Source: SAR202 cluster bacterium
GTDB taxonomy: Bacteria; Chloroflexota; Dehalococcoidia; UBA6926; VFHL01
NCBI GenBank assembly: GCA_009392005.1
Contig: VFHL01000001.1
Coordinates: forward strand, 1-64,000
Reading direction: 5' to 3'
DNA length: 64,000 nt
The position numbers and the translations under genes are program-made. The notes beneath the pieces were generated by a model. It made no database searches. It had not been told where the DNA came from and saw only the letters and a program-made list of their open reading frames with translations. Shown piece by piece: positions 35,446 to 44,273 of this stretch; within the stretch, counting starts at the first letter, position 1, and the number at the start of each line of letters is the position of its first letter.

Positions 35446-36486
35446 TTATGTAGGAGTGTTCTTTTTCAAGATTTTTACTCGTTTTAAGAGATGATGGATT
35501 GGTTCAAATCCACCTGGCCCCATGGATTCTAGGATTGCTGCATCTCTTATTGTCCTATTTTTCTGGACCTTTTGACGCTCTCGTAACGTGCTTTTTAGAT
35601 GCTTGATGTTCCACAGTATGCTATGGAATGGAATCAAGCCGAATCGCAAATTTTTTTTGACCCACATCGTTCCGAATAACCTAACAACAAATTCAAATAC
35701 GAGATAGAACAACAAGCCACGCGCAAGAGTGGAGGCTTCATAATTTTTCAGCATGAGTCGTAACCAGTTTCGGGATGACAGATGGATTTTTCGGTATGAA
35801 AGCGAACCGAATGATCCTCCACCTGCATGCAAAATCTTTGCACCCGGGACCAAAACGATCTTATATCCTTGCAGCCTCAATCTCCACGAGAGATCAAAAT
35901 CCTCACGGTAAGCAAACAATTCTTCGTCAAATCCGTTCAATTGATGTATTAGTGGAAGACGGACCATTGCTGCGGCTCCAGAGAATGAAAATGGATCAGT
36001 TTTTTCATCATCATACTGGCCGTGGTCAAGTTCACCATCGCCAACATCAAAACTTCCTGTCCACCAGTAGCCTCGTCCACCTATCGAATTTATTCGTTCA
36101 GGGTCACTGAGGTAAACGAGCTTACAGGTTGCTGCGGCGATTGATGGATCCTCCTCCATTTTTGCGACGAGAAGGTTAATCCAATTTGGTTCAGGGACGA
36201 CCGTGTCATTGTTGAGCAAAACAAAATAATCGGCGTCAGAATATGCAAACATCCGATTGTATCCACCTGTAAACCCAAGATTCTCATCAAATGCCATAAG
36301 CTTCATCGATGGATATCGCGATTTGATGAACTCTTGTGATCCGTCAGTGCTGCTGTTGTCAGCAATGAGGACTTCGAAGTTTGGATAGGCCGTTTTGGCC
36401 AAACTATCTAAACAACCTTGAAGCCATTGCAGCCCGTTGTAATTAAGAACGGCGACACATACTTTTGGCAGGATATCCCGTTTCAT
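35446..36486 (-). CDS. GT2 family glycosyltransferase (rhamnosyltransferase-like)
   Basis: 346 residues. GT-A fold: AVLNYNGLQWL, then ADNSSTDGS (nucleotide-binding region), FVLLNNDTVV (DxD-like), GAAAMVRLPL and an acidic motif FAYREDFDLSWR (catalytic-base region). This pattern is typical of WbbL/RfbN-like rhamnosyltransferases, agreeing with the rml operon nearby, but the sugar is inferred. A possible C-terminal membrane-associated hydrophobic stretch lies at about 255-275. It starts 15 bases after the stop of the preceding GT2, so they are co-transcribed. Confidence 0.9.
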   Translation of the reverse strand: MKRDILPKVCVAVLNYNGLQWLQGCLDSLAKTAYPNFEVLIADNSSTDGSQEFIKSRYPSMKLMAFDENLGFTGGYNRMFAYSDADYFVLLNNDTVVPEPNWINLLVAKMEEDPSIAAATCKLVYLSDPERINSIGGRGYWWTGSFDVGDGELDHGQYDDEKTDPFSFSGAAAMVRLPLIHQLNGFDEELFAYREDFDLSWRLRLQGYKIVLVPGAKILHAGGGSFGSLSYRKIHLSSRNWLRLMLKNYEASTLARGLLFYLVFEFVVRLFGTMWVKKNLRFGLIPFHSILWNIKHLKSTLRERQKVQKNRTIRDAAILESMGPGGFEPIHHLLKRVKILKKNTPT

Positions 36487-36501
36487 CCTCTTCTCTCGTT
36501 T

Positions 36502-37575
36502 TTAGATTGGTTTAGTATAAATACGTAGCTTCATTAAAAGGAACCGCGTTGAACCCCAAGTGAGTGCAATACCGTATGGGACGAAGCTTGCGAAACCCAA
36601 AATAATCACCAAGCCAGCTAATGGAGATATAAGCCGAATACCAGAATAGTGACATTTCCAGAGATAATACATGAACATCGCTATCCAGAGGCCCAATAAC
36701 GGTCCGAGGCCTGCGGCCAAGCCAGTAATCATAGTATAGGTTAATGACATGACGGTGATCGCAAAGGCACCTGCTTTCACCGTCGGATGGAATCCTTTCC
36801 GGGCAGCAAATGATAGTTTTGTTAGGTCATTCAGGATAGTTTGCCAGTGTTTGAGGTTTATGACCGCTTGAGTTTTTCCGTATAGGAATTCTTTTTTCAG
36901 GTTTGCTCTGAGTAACTTTAGGGGGGCACCTTCCAAGTACTGCTGTTGAACCACTAATGACGTATCTTTCAGGATAATCCAACCTTGTGATCGAAGCGTA
37001 TACGACAAAAGTTGATCTTCTCCAGATGTTCGCAGTAATGTTGGAATTCCTCCTATACTTTCCAATGCATCGCGCCGAATTAGGTCGCATTTCCCTTCAC
37101 TAAAAGCGACCGGATGAATTGGTTCTGGGAATGATTCGGTTGGGAGAAACTCCCCTCGCAGAAGAGCAAATGCCTGATCCACAAGATGCGTTTTCTCTGG
37201 ACTTAGGGTTTCATAATGTCCAGTGACCCATCCTACCTTTTCATCGTCGAGATGTGTTACAGCTTGTCGTATCCACGACGACGATAGAAGTTCGCAGTCT
37301 TGATGTAAAAACATCACAATTGGGCCCTGTGTTTTGGCGATTCCCTCCCGCAGCGTGGCTCCGAGTCCTTGATTTTCTTTGCGATCAATGACATTTACGC
37401 CCTGTGATTGGAACTCAGTGGTAATTTCCACCGTATGGTCGCGACTTCCATCAGAAACGACAATTGCTTCAATATTTGGGTAGTCCTGCCGGATAAGTGA
37501 TTCAAGCGTTAAACGGAGTGTTGATGCTCCATTGTAGGCTGGAATGATAACCGAGACTAAGGGTAGAGATGTCAT
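36502..37575 (-). CDS. GT2 family glycosyltransferase, membrane-anchored
   Basis: 357 residues from ATG 37575. The N-terminal GT-A domain has SVIIPAYNGAS, VSDGSRDHT, FLHQDCEL (DxD-type) and TSGEDQLLSY. C-terminal helices (about 260-345) anchor it in the membrane. An in-frame ATG at 37617 would overlap the flippase gene by 45 bases. ATG 37575 forms an ATGA overlap with the flippase stop and is preceded by GAGGCAAGG, so it is the better choice. It probably adds a sugar to a lipid-linked glycan on the cytoplasmic face. Confidence 0.9.
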   Translation of the reverse strand: MTSLPLVSVIIPAYNGASTLRLTLESLIRQDYPNIEAIVVSDGSRDHTVEITTEFQSQGVNVIDRKENQGLGATLREGIAKTQGPIVMFLHQDCELLSSSWIRQAVTHLDDEKVGWVTGHYETLSPEKTHLVDQAFALLRGEFLPTESFPEPIHPVAFSEGKCDLIRRDALESIGGIPTLLRTSGEDQLLSYTLRSQGWIILKDTSLVVQQQYLEGAPLKLLRANLKKEFLYGKTQAVINLKHWQTILNDLTKLSFAARKGFHPTVKAGAFAITVMSLTYTMITGLAAGLGPLLGLWIAMFMYYLWKCHYSGIRLISPLAGLVIILGFASFVPYGIALTWGSTRFLLMKLRIYTKPI

Positions 37576-38858
37576 AACCTTGCCTCTTGACTGGTTTGAT
37601 GAGACCCAAGAATCCATGTAAATAAATAACTACAAATCAATAATGAGACGTGTGTGGCTAAAAGAATCATAAGAACCTGACTTAGTGTTTGATGAAATGC
37701 GTATACCAATATTATTTGAAGAGCTAGGTGCGGGAGCAAGATAAAGTAGAAATACGTCGTTTGTCCAGCAGCAAAATTATAGTGCAAGAATACGACAGAG
37801 AGTGAAAACAAAAACATCGTGATGGCATATAGGGGTACGAGACTATCAGCACTGGCGTACTCAGGGCCTAACAGGATCGAAAGCGCAAGCCTTGGCAATA
37901 GCACAAAACCAACACAAGTTGCCCCCGATATTACGGCAGTAAGAAGAACTCCTCGGTAAAGCAAGCGTAGGCTGGTGTTTTCGAGTGTTCGATCATGTGT
38001 AAATCGTGGCAGAAGTACAGTGGATACAGCCATTGGGAGAATGAGAACCACTTTACCTAGGATGGATGCTCCAGCATACAATCCTGCCTGTTCGGCCGAA
38101 AAAAAATGCCGGACAAGAAATAAATCAGCACTTCCAGGTAAACCAATTGCGATTGTCCCAATGACGGCGGCAGGGAGGACCTTCAAAAAACTTTCACGAT
38201 CTGGGTAGGTGATTTTTCGTATTGTGATTGGGGGTTTTACCAAGGCTAGGCCTGTGATCGCAGTGACCAAACTGGCTATTCCAGCTCCAACAAGCACACC
38301 TAGTGTACCGAGATTCGTTGCTAATGCGGCAATTGCGAAGAGGAGCCGAGTGCTTGCGAAAGTGAGAAGAACTCCGGCATAAGCGCGGAATCTCTCTGCT
38401 CCTTGTAATGCTCCCATTGTGACTGGAACCCAGAGAAACAATATGATTACGAGCCCAGTAATGAGCACAGGTATAACACTGTCACTGTGTAGGTATGATG
38501 CGATTGATGATGCGGCAAGAGCAAATGCACCAAACAGGAATGCGCCAATGACGATGACTTGCATAAGAATGGAGGTGACGATCGTTCCCGCTTGGGTGGA
38601 ATCATTGCGTGCGAGTGCGCCTGAAACCAGTTTTGCAACTGATACCTGAACGCTATTGGCCAAGTTGCTCCCTAGATAGACGATGCCAAAAAGCGCACTA
38701 AAAAGGCTATAATCTTCTGGCCCAAGACTGCGTCCAACGACAAGTTGAAAAAGGTATAGAAGCACGTTAGCCACAGTCGTTGCAGCCCCCACCTGTCCTA
38801 AGTCAAATAGAAGCCTGCGACTTCGGATGGTGCCAATCAGGTTCTGGAGTCTCTCCAA
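37572..38858 (-). CDS. Polysaccharide biosynthesis flippase (Wzx/MATE-like)
   Basis: 428 residues and about 12-14 membrane helices with little soluble sequence. It has the N-terminal pattern of the Polysacc_synt/Wzx superfamily (NVLLYLFQLVVGRSLGPEDY, LFSALFGIVYLG) and a central SADLFLVRHFFSAEQAGLYA loop. It likely flips undecaprenyl-linked oligosaccharide across the membrane. The start is TTG 38858, just after an in-frame stop, with a weak ribosome site. It leads a three- or four-gene unit: flippase, GT2, GT2, GT39. Confidence 0.9.
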   Translation of the reverse strand: MERLQNLIGTIRSRRLLFDLGQVGAATTVANVLLYLFQLVVGRSLGPEDYSLFSALFGIVYLGSNLANSVQVSVAKLVSGALARNDSTQAGTIVTSILMQVIVIGAFLFGAFALAASSIASYLHSDSVIPVLITGLVIILFLWVPVTMGALQGAERFRAYAGVLLTFASTRLLFAIAALATNLGTLGVLVGAGIASLVTAITGLALVKPPITIRKITYPDRESFLKVLPAAVIGTIAIGLPGSADLFLVRHFFSAEQAGLYAGASILGKVVLILPMAVSTVLLPRFTHDRTLENTSLRLLYRGVLLTAVISGATCVGFVLLPRLALSILLGPEYASADSLVPLYAITMFLFSLSVVFLHYNFAAGQTTYFYFILLPHLALQIILVYAFHQTLSQVLMILLATHVSLLICSYLFTWILGSHQTSQEARL

Positions 38859-39016
38859 GTTATTACCGGTATCTTTCTCTAATGGGATCTAATATCAAAT
38901 CAATTTATGGTCGTTATTATGCCTTCGTCTATCCAAATACAAAATAGGGGTATAGAAAATAAGAGTTGTGGCTTGGAGTGGGTGCGATGATCTAGATTCG
39001 GTGAATGATTCTATCG

Positions 39017-40201
39017 CTAATCATTATCAATCATCTTTACTGGGTCAGGTAATGTCTCTTCTGACCTAGATTCCCTCAACTGCTGTACCTTGCTCAGCGA
39101 TTTTTCTAGCTGGTTGGCCCGGGTAGTTTTAAGATTTTCGAAAGATCCAGTAAATGTCTTGAGCTGCTTTTCTGTTCTATCCATGGAATTCGTAAAATTG
39201 GCCCATTGCTTCTCAACCCCCCCCAATACCTCGAGTATCTCACCTGAGCTTTTTGAGAGCCGAAAATTATCTATTGATTGCCTTATCACAGACAGGATCG
39301 CAAACATTGTAAGCGGTGAACACACGATGATTTTTTTCCCAAGAGCAGTATCTATCATGCTGGCATTAGTTTTATAGATGAATTCATAAACTCCTTCATT
39401 TGGGATAAACATCAAAACATAATCGACTGTACCCCCTGCAGGATCTATATATTCCTTGTTAGCTATCGTTCCGATGTGTTGATTAACATCACGCATAAAT
39501 GCTTTCTGGAATTGGTCTTTTTCGGAATCCGCATCTGCAGAGATATATTTAGCATAGTTATCCAAAGGAAACTTGACGTCCATGTTTAATTTCAATCCAT
39601 CTGGTAATGTGAACGTAAAGTCAGGTCTTATCCTTTGATCACCAATCTGAGTATCTGAACTCTCTTGTTTCTTGTAGTTAATTCCTTCTATGAACCCGGC
39701 AAGCTGCAAGACGTCTTCCGCCATTTTCTCACCCCATTGACCTCGCGCCTGGCTACTGTTTAAGACGTTGTTCAAGTCAGTTGTACTCTCCGCAAGCTCT
39801 TTCGTCTGGTGGCTAACATTAGTTATATCCGCGCTTAATTTAGTGAGCCGAGAGTTGGAATCCGTATCATATTGTTTCAGGGTTTTTTGGACGTCATCCA
39901 ACGTTTTTGCTACATCGGCCATCCGTATGTCTATAAGTTTCTTCTTGTTTTCAAGATCCGCATTGGTTTCTTCTCTTACTGCTCCAAATTTGTCATTATT
40001 CAGATCGGTTAGAGTCTTAATTGATTGACCAAAGGCGTTGTTTACTGTTTCTTTTATTTCGTTGGATATGCCCTCTTGAAGGGAGGAAGCATTACTGGTT
40101 GTAAGACCATTAATCTTAGAAAATAAGAAAAATATCGCGCCGGTACACACACAGATACCAATTGCCAGCGTTGCTAAAGCCAAAGTTATAAAGTCCAACA
40201 T
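39017..40201 (-). CDS. rmuC: RmuC-family DNA recombination protein
   Basis: 394 residues. An N-terminal membrane helix (about 5-27) is followed by a long coiled-coil (about 30-150). The RmuC nuclease-like domain (about 155-345) has GQWGEKMAEDVLQLAG, RPDFTFTLPDG, MDVKFPLDNY (PD-(D/E)xK-like core) and FIPNEGVYEFI. A C-terminal coiled coil lies at about 345-380. E. coli RmuC limits recombination at inverted repeats; the molecular role is not fully known. ATG with GGAG 4 bases upstream. It is a lone gene, downstream of and in the same direction as dnaN. Confidence 0.94.
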   Translation of the reverse strand: MLDFITLALATLAIGICVCTGAIFFLFSKINGLTTSNASSLQEGISNEIKETVNNAFGQSIKTLTDLNNDKFGAVREETNADLENKKKLIDIRMADVAKTLDDVQKTLKQYDTDSNSRLTKLSADITNVSHQTKELAESTTDLNNVLNSSQARGQWGEKMAEDVLQLAGFIEGINYKKQESSDTQIGDQRIRPDFTFTLPDGLKLNMDVKFPLDNYAKYISADADSEKDQFQKAFMRDVNQHIGTIANKEYIDPAGGTVDYVLMFIPNEGVYEFIYKTNASMIDTALGKKIIVCSPLTMFAILSVIRQSIDNFRLSKSSGEILEVLGGVEKQWANFTNSMDRTEKQLKTFTGSFENLKTTRANQLEKSLSKVQQLRESRSEETLPDPVKMIDND

Positions 40202-40338
40202 TCTCTCCAGACTTCTGGAACCGGAAAATATCTGACAAAAAACACAACGGTCATCTTACTCTTGTTGTGAATAGTGCGATATTTTGGCCACTAAAAACGG
40301 TGTTGTTTCCGAGAACACTGGAAAAGATGAAAAATTCG

Positions 40339-41469
40339 TTACCATTGTACGAACATTGGCATGACAACGTGTGTATATGTATCTGAGCCAAGCGGTCGAA
40401 TAACTCCCGGGCTCGATGGATTCGTTGTTTCTAGGACAACTTGCCCCGTTCCAATCACATTGAGAACATCTGTCAGATAACGGCTATTAAATGCGATTTG
40501 TGCGCTGGATCCTTCAATCTTGGCATCGATCTCACCTGTATTTTCGCCTACTTCTTCGGATCTTGCGGTAAGGCTTACTTTGCCCGGGCTTTGATCTTCT
40601 CCCGGTTCTATTGATAGCCGTACAATTCCGTTCCCATCACGTGCGAATATTGACGCTGTTCGCATTGCCTGAAGGAAATTATTTGTATCAATCGTGGCTT
40701 TTGAATCAGTGGTTTCAGGAATCAATTGATTGAAATTTGGAAACTGCCCTTGGATGAGCTGGGAGACCATTTCAACGCTCTCGAGCTTAAAAAGCACTTG
40801 GCTTCTTTCCGGATTGAAGGTGATTTGGACTGCTTCTTTCTGATCACCAAGTAGTCGGACAAGTTCATTGTATGATCGAGCGGGTACAATTGCCTCTATA
40901 TTGTCACTAATGGGATCTGAGAGGTTAAGTTTGTTTACCCCGAGCCGAAAGCCATCAGCCGCTGCCAGTGTGAGCGTATCGTCTTGAACGGACGTATGTA
41001 CACCGGTGAGAACTGGTCGTGCTTCGTCGGTGGCGGCCGCGAAAACGACACGTTGAATGGCGGAGCGCAATTCATCGGGGTCAATTTCTATAGTGGTTCC
41101 ATCGCCAATGCTGGGTATTGGCGGAAAATCATCAGATTCATTTCCACTAATTCTTCCCTGTTGCCGTGCACAAGTAAGTTCGAGTTGTCTGTTCTCAAGA
41201 ATAGTAAGGTCAGTCTTTTCTGGGGGCAACGAGCCAACAAATTCTGTGAGTAGGCGAGCCGGAACTGTGATTGAGCCCTCTTCTTCAACATCTGCTCCAA
41301 CCCATGTCGTGATTGCTATTTCCAAATTTGTTGCGGATAATTTGAGCTGTCCGTTTTCCGTTGTTAGCATGACGTTGTTAGTGATTGGGAGCGTGGTTCG
41401 TGTCGCTACCGCTCGTCCGACAATGGATAGACCGCGATTTAAGTTTTCTTGTAGGCATGAGATTTTCAT
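40339..41469 (-). CDS. dnaN: DNA polymerase III beta sliding clamp
   Basis: 376 residues, the normal clamp length, with three similar domains of about 125 residues. Typical segments include PITNNVMLTTENGQLKLSATNLEI, ARLLTEFVGSLP, RPVLTGVH, AADGFRL, ARSYNELVRL, FNSRYLTDVL and the end HVVMPM. It is the processivity factor of replication. It is not next to dnaA or recF here; its neighbours are rmuC and the iscS-iscU genes, so this is not an obvious origin. The ATG has GAGG 8 bases upstream. The upstream region holds a -10-like TATAAT and a LexA-like palindrome (41598-41624). Confidence 0.97.
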   Translation of the reverse strand: MKISCLQENLNRGLSIVGRAVATRTTLPITNNVMLTTENGQLKLSATNLEIAITTWVGADVEEEGSITVPARLLTEFVGSLPPEKTDLTILENRQLELTCARQQGRISGNESDDFPPIPSIGDGTTIEIDPDELRSAIQRVVFAAATDEARPVLTGVHTSVQDDTLTLAAADGFRLGVNKLNLSDPISDNIEAIVPARSYNELVRLLGDQKEAVQITFNPERSQVLFKLESVEMVSQLIQGQFPNFNQLIPETTDSKATIDTNNFLQAMRTASIFARDGNGIVRLSIEPGEDQSPGKVSLTARSEEVGENTGEIDAKIEGSSAQIAFNSRYLTDVLNVIGTGQVVLETTNPSSPGVIRPLGSDTYTHVVMPMFVQW

Positions 41470-41597
41470 TCTGATTACCTCGGTTCCAATTCATGACATT
41501 CTTCATTTTGGTCAGTATATCTACAGATAGGCTTTGCTACAACTACAATATAAGACGATGAGCAATCTCGCACCACAATATATGGACCTTTCACAGA

Positions 41598-41624
41598 ATT
41601 ATAATACAAACGGAACAAGCGTTC
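41598..41624 (-). promoter_or_regulatory. Putative LexA (SOS) box and -10 element upstream of dnaN
   Basis: On the reverse strand GAACGCTTGTTC (41624-41613) is a perfect GAAC-N4-GTTC palindrome, the Gram-positive/Chloroflexota-type LexA box. TATAAT (41603-41598) lies 9 bases downstream, so the box would cover the -35 region. The transcript would have a ~120-base leader before the dnaN start. The promoter and SOS link are inference. Confidence 0.5.
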
Positions 41625-41697
41625 TGTGAGTTCTTTTTTTGTTGGGTTTCCATTTTGATGTGTACAGGATTCGCAAACAAAGGGTTTGTGAGGGCTT

Positions 41698-42072
41698 TTA
41701 ACGAGGGTGCTTCTCATAATCAGAAATGGCACTGCGCAACGCATCTGCCGCAAGTACCGAACAATGTATTTTTGCTCGAGGGAGTCCTCCTGCCCAATTC
41801 GCGACGTCGTTCGGGGAGAGACTTTTTGCTTCCTCTAAAGCCATTCCTTTTGCATGCACCGTACAGACGCTACTTGTTGCGATCGCGGCTGCGCATCCTT
41901 GGGTTTTAAATCGAATGTCAGTGATCAAATCATCATGGACACGTATCCAAATCTGGGTTTTATCTCCACAAATCGGATTTTCTTCGAGACCGATTCCATC
42001 AGCGTCCTCAAATTCACCCACATTCTGTGGGTTTTGGAAATGATCCATGATGATCGCATTATATTTAGGCAT
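41698..42072 (-). CDS. IscU/NifU-type Fe-S cluster scaffold
   Basis: 124 residues: the single IscU_N domain. The three cluster cysteines are in NPICGDK (about 35), TQGCAAA (about 60) and KIHCSVL (about 104). There is a conserved Asp in CGD. It starts MPKYNAIIMDHFQNPQN, typical of NifU/IscU. It assembles [2Fe-2S] or [4Fe-4S] clusters from sulfur supplied by the cysteine desulfurase encoded 42 bases upstream. ATG with AAAGGA just upstream. There is no SUF or HscAB gene nearby. Confidence 0.94.
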   Translation of the reverse strand: MPKYNAIIMDHFQNPQNVGEFEDADGIGLEENPICGDKTQIWIRVHDDLITDIRFKTQGCAAAIATSSVCTVHAKGMALEEAKSLSPNDVANWAGGLPRAKIHCSVLAADALRSAISDYEKHPR

Positions 42073-42114
42073 TTGTCCTTTTCACTTCCTTGAATGCCGT
42101 TGCCTCAGTTGTGC

Positions 42115-43299
42115 CTAGGGTAGTGGTTGAGGCGCCATTGAACGGAGTCTTTCTACCATCTTAGGAATTAGTGAAAGAACATAGTCGATCTCTTCATCTG
42201 TGTTTCCTCTCCCTAAAGTGAGACGGAGACTGCCTTGTGCCATCTGTGCTTGTAAGCCAATCCCCACTAGTACATGGGATGGTTCGAGGGAAGCTGCTGT
42301 ACATGCGCTGCCACTGGAAGCCGCGATACCAGAAAAATCAAGATTAAGGAGAATGGATTCTCCTTCAACCTGATCAAATGAGATGTTGACGTTGTTTGCT
42401 AATCGTTCGGTAGGATGACCGTTTAAATGGGTGCCAGGTATTTTAAGCATTGAATCAATTAGTTTATTTCGCAATCGAAGACAGTGCTCAACTGAGGCTT
42501 CGCGTTCCCTAGACGCAATTTCTAGAGCGATTGAGGTCCCTACGGCGCCCGGAACATTTTCGGTGCCGCCACGACGATTGCGTTCTTGGCTTCCTCCCAA
42601 TTGTTGTGGCAAGAAAGGCGTATGTCTTCTGACATACAGAACACCAACCCCCTTTGGGCCATAAAACTTGTGGGCAGACAGGCTTAGCATATCCACCTGT
42701 AATTCACGAAGATTGATGTCTAACAAGCCTGGTGCCTGAACGGCATCTGTATGCATAACAATATTGCGACTGAGTTTGGAGGACTTCTCTTTAATCACAT
42801 CCGCAATTTCCGAGATTGGTTGCACTGTTCCGATCTCATTATTCGCCATCATGATAGTCACTAGAATAGTTTTCTCAGTAATTGCTTGCTCAACTTGATT
42901 TGGTGTGATTAGTCCCGTCTTGTCAGGGCTTAGGTAAGTGATATCGAAACCCGATTTCTCCAATTCTTCGCATGCATGCAGGATTGCATGGTGTTCAGTT
43001 GTCTGAGTGATAATGTGATTGCCAGTGTGTTTCAGTGCGGAAGCTGCACCACGAAGGGCTGTGTTGTCTGATTCTGTTCCACCACTCGTGAAGATTATCT
43101 CATTTCCTCGGCACCCCAAGACATCTGCGATTCGCTGACGAGCATCATCTAAGGCTTTAGCACCGTCTTGTGCAAGTGTGTAAAGACTGGAAGGATTCCC
43201 ATACAGTTGTGAAAAGTATGGCAACATAGCCTCTAGTGCGTCGGGATGGACAGGGGTCGTTGCTGCATGATCCATATAAACGAATTTCGTTGGTTCCAC
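42115..43299 (-). CDS. Cysteine desulfurase (NifS/IscS type)
   Basis: About 394 residues. Class V aminotransferase fold: [13 protein letters not shown] at the N-terminus, [14 protein letters not shown], and the PLP Lys in [14 protein letters not shown] (about 200). The active-site Cys is in SSGSACTA (about 325). It takes sulfur from L-cysteine and passes it to IscU (next gene) and other acceptors. Start choice: GTG 43299, with AGAGGAG 11 bases and GAGGAG immediately upstream. In-frame TTG codons at 43308 and 43320 are possible. A reverse-strand TATAAT at 43344-43339 is a candidate -10. Confidence 0.94.
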   Translation of the reverse strand: MEPTKFVYMDHAATTPVHPDALEAMLPYFSQLYGNPSSLYTLAQDGAKALDDARQRIADVLGCRGNEIIFTSGGTESDNTALRGAASALKHTGNHIITQTTEHHAILHACEELEKSGFDITYLSPDKTGLITPNQVEQAITEKTILVTIMMANNEIGTVQPISEIADVIKEKSSKLSRNIVMHTDAVQAPGLLDINLRELQVDMLSLSAHKFYGPKGVGVLYVRRHTPFLPQQLGGSQERNRRGGTENVPGAVGTSIALEIASREREASVEHCLRLRNKLIDSMLKIPGTHLNGHPTERLANNVNISFDQVEGESILLNLDFSGIAASSGSACTAASLEPSHVLVGIGLQAQMAQGSLRLTLGRGNTDEEIDYVLSLIPKMVERLRSMAPQPLP

Positions 43300-43554
43300 G
43301 CTCCTCAATACTCCTCTCAAATGTCAAGTTATTGGTTGATTATACGCTTTGTTAACCGTTTCAGTAGATCTTTCCATGATCAAGGCAATGCGCATTCTTT
43401 TGTATATACCCTAGGATAGTGTGAATAGGGGTCTTTATTAGCGGGTGAACCAGGGTTTTTTAAGCTTTGTTCATCGAATCTCAAACTTTCATACTGATTT
43501 TGTCTCGTTGCGATAGAATGGAGCAGTGGCAGAGTGTTTTTGAGGAGGCAGGCC

Positions 43555-44091
43555 ATGGTCGAGATGACCATCGATAGTATTCGTGTCAGCATTACAAATT
43601 ACCAGCGTGTCATCATCCTTCGAGAAAAAAACGCAGAGCGTCTTTTGCCAATATGGATTGGTCCAGCGGAGGCAGATTCCATCGCAGTAAAGTTGCAAGA
43701 TGTATCTGTGCCTCGACCGTTGACGCATGACTTGTTGGAAAATGTGATTTCAAATCTTGGTGCGAAGATCGATCATATCAATGTTTCAAAATTAAGTGAT
43801 GATACGTTTTACGCGAATATTATTTTGAATGTTGCAGGTCGCATGATTGATATTGATTCAAGGCCTAGTGACGCTATAGCACTTGCTGTCCGAGCAAAAG
43901 TCCCGATTTTTGTGGATGATTCTGTACTTGATAAAGCTGCAGTATTAATCGACAAAAAAACTGGGGGTGTCATTGTGCCCGAAAATCCAGGACTAGAGAA
44001 AAAAGAAGTTACAGATGAAGAGATGCGGAGACTCTCTGCTTTTCAAGATTTCATTAACGATTTAGATTTGGAAGATTTTGATGAGACGTAG
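43555..44091 (+). CDS. Bifunctional nuclease family protein (BFN, DUF151)
   Basis: 178 residues. The DUF151/BFN domain covers about residues 1-135: LREKNAERLLPIWIGPAEADSIA, RPLTHDLLENVI, then DSRPSDAIALAVRAKVPI, all signature stretches of the family. The C-terminal ~40 residues are acidic. Plant members are reported to have dual nuclease activity; bacterial roles are unknown. The ATG at 43555 has GAGGAGG 6 bases upstream; an in-frame GTG at 43534 has no ribosome site. A TAGAAT-like -10 lies about 40 bases upstream. It is a single gene, divergent from the cysteine desulfurase. Confidence 0.92.
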   Translation: MVEMTIDSIRVSITNYQRVIILREKNAERLLPIWIGPAEADSIAVKLQDVSVPRPLTHDLLENVISNLGAKIDHINVSKLSDDTFYANIILNVAGRMIDIDSRPSDAIALAVRAKVPIFVDDSVLDKAAVLIDKKTGGVIVPENPGLEKKEVTDEEMRRLSAFQDFINDLDLEDFDET

Positions 44092-44124
44092 CAACATAAT
44101 TAAAAGTGATTGATTTGTGTGAAT

Positions 44125-44214
44125 TGGCGGAGGGAGTGGGATTCGAACCCACGGTACGCGTGAACGCACAACGGTTTTCAAGACCGTCGCCTTAATCCGC
44201 TCGGCCATCCCTCC
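44125..44214 (-). tRNA. tRNA-Ser (anticodon TGA)
   Basis: On the reverse strand the acceptor arm GGAGGGA/TCCCTCC closes a full cloverleaf. The anticodon arm is ACGGT/ACCGT with loop CTTGAAA (anticodon TGA at 44180-44178). A long variable arm typical of tRNA-Ser and a T arm GTGGG-TTCGAAT-CCCAC follow. The discriminator G and CCA end are encoded (44128-44125). It reads UCA and, by wobble, other UCN codons. It is convergent with the BFN gene. Confidence 0.97.
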
Positions 44215-44273
44215 TGAGTTTTCTTGGTGAGATCACTCGTATGGAACAGTTGCTATCTCAGGTTATAACTGGT

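Noticed and set aside
40339..41697. Possible replication origin next to dnaN
   Set aside because: No dnaA, recF or gyr gene nearby, and no cluster of DnaA boxes that I could see in the short flanking gaps.
44092..44273. tRNA-Ser as an integration site for a mobile element
   Set aside because: No integrase, no repeated tRNA end, and the flanking genes (BFN, mscS) are ordinary chromosomal genes.
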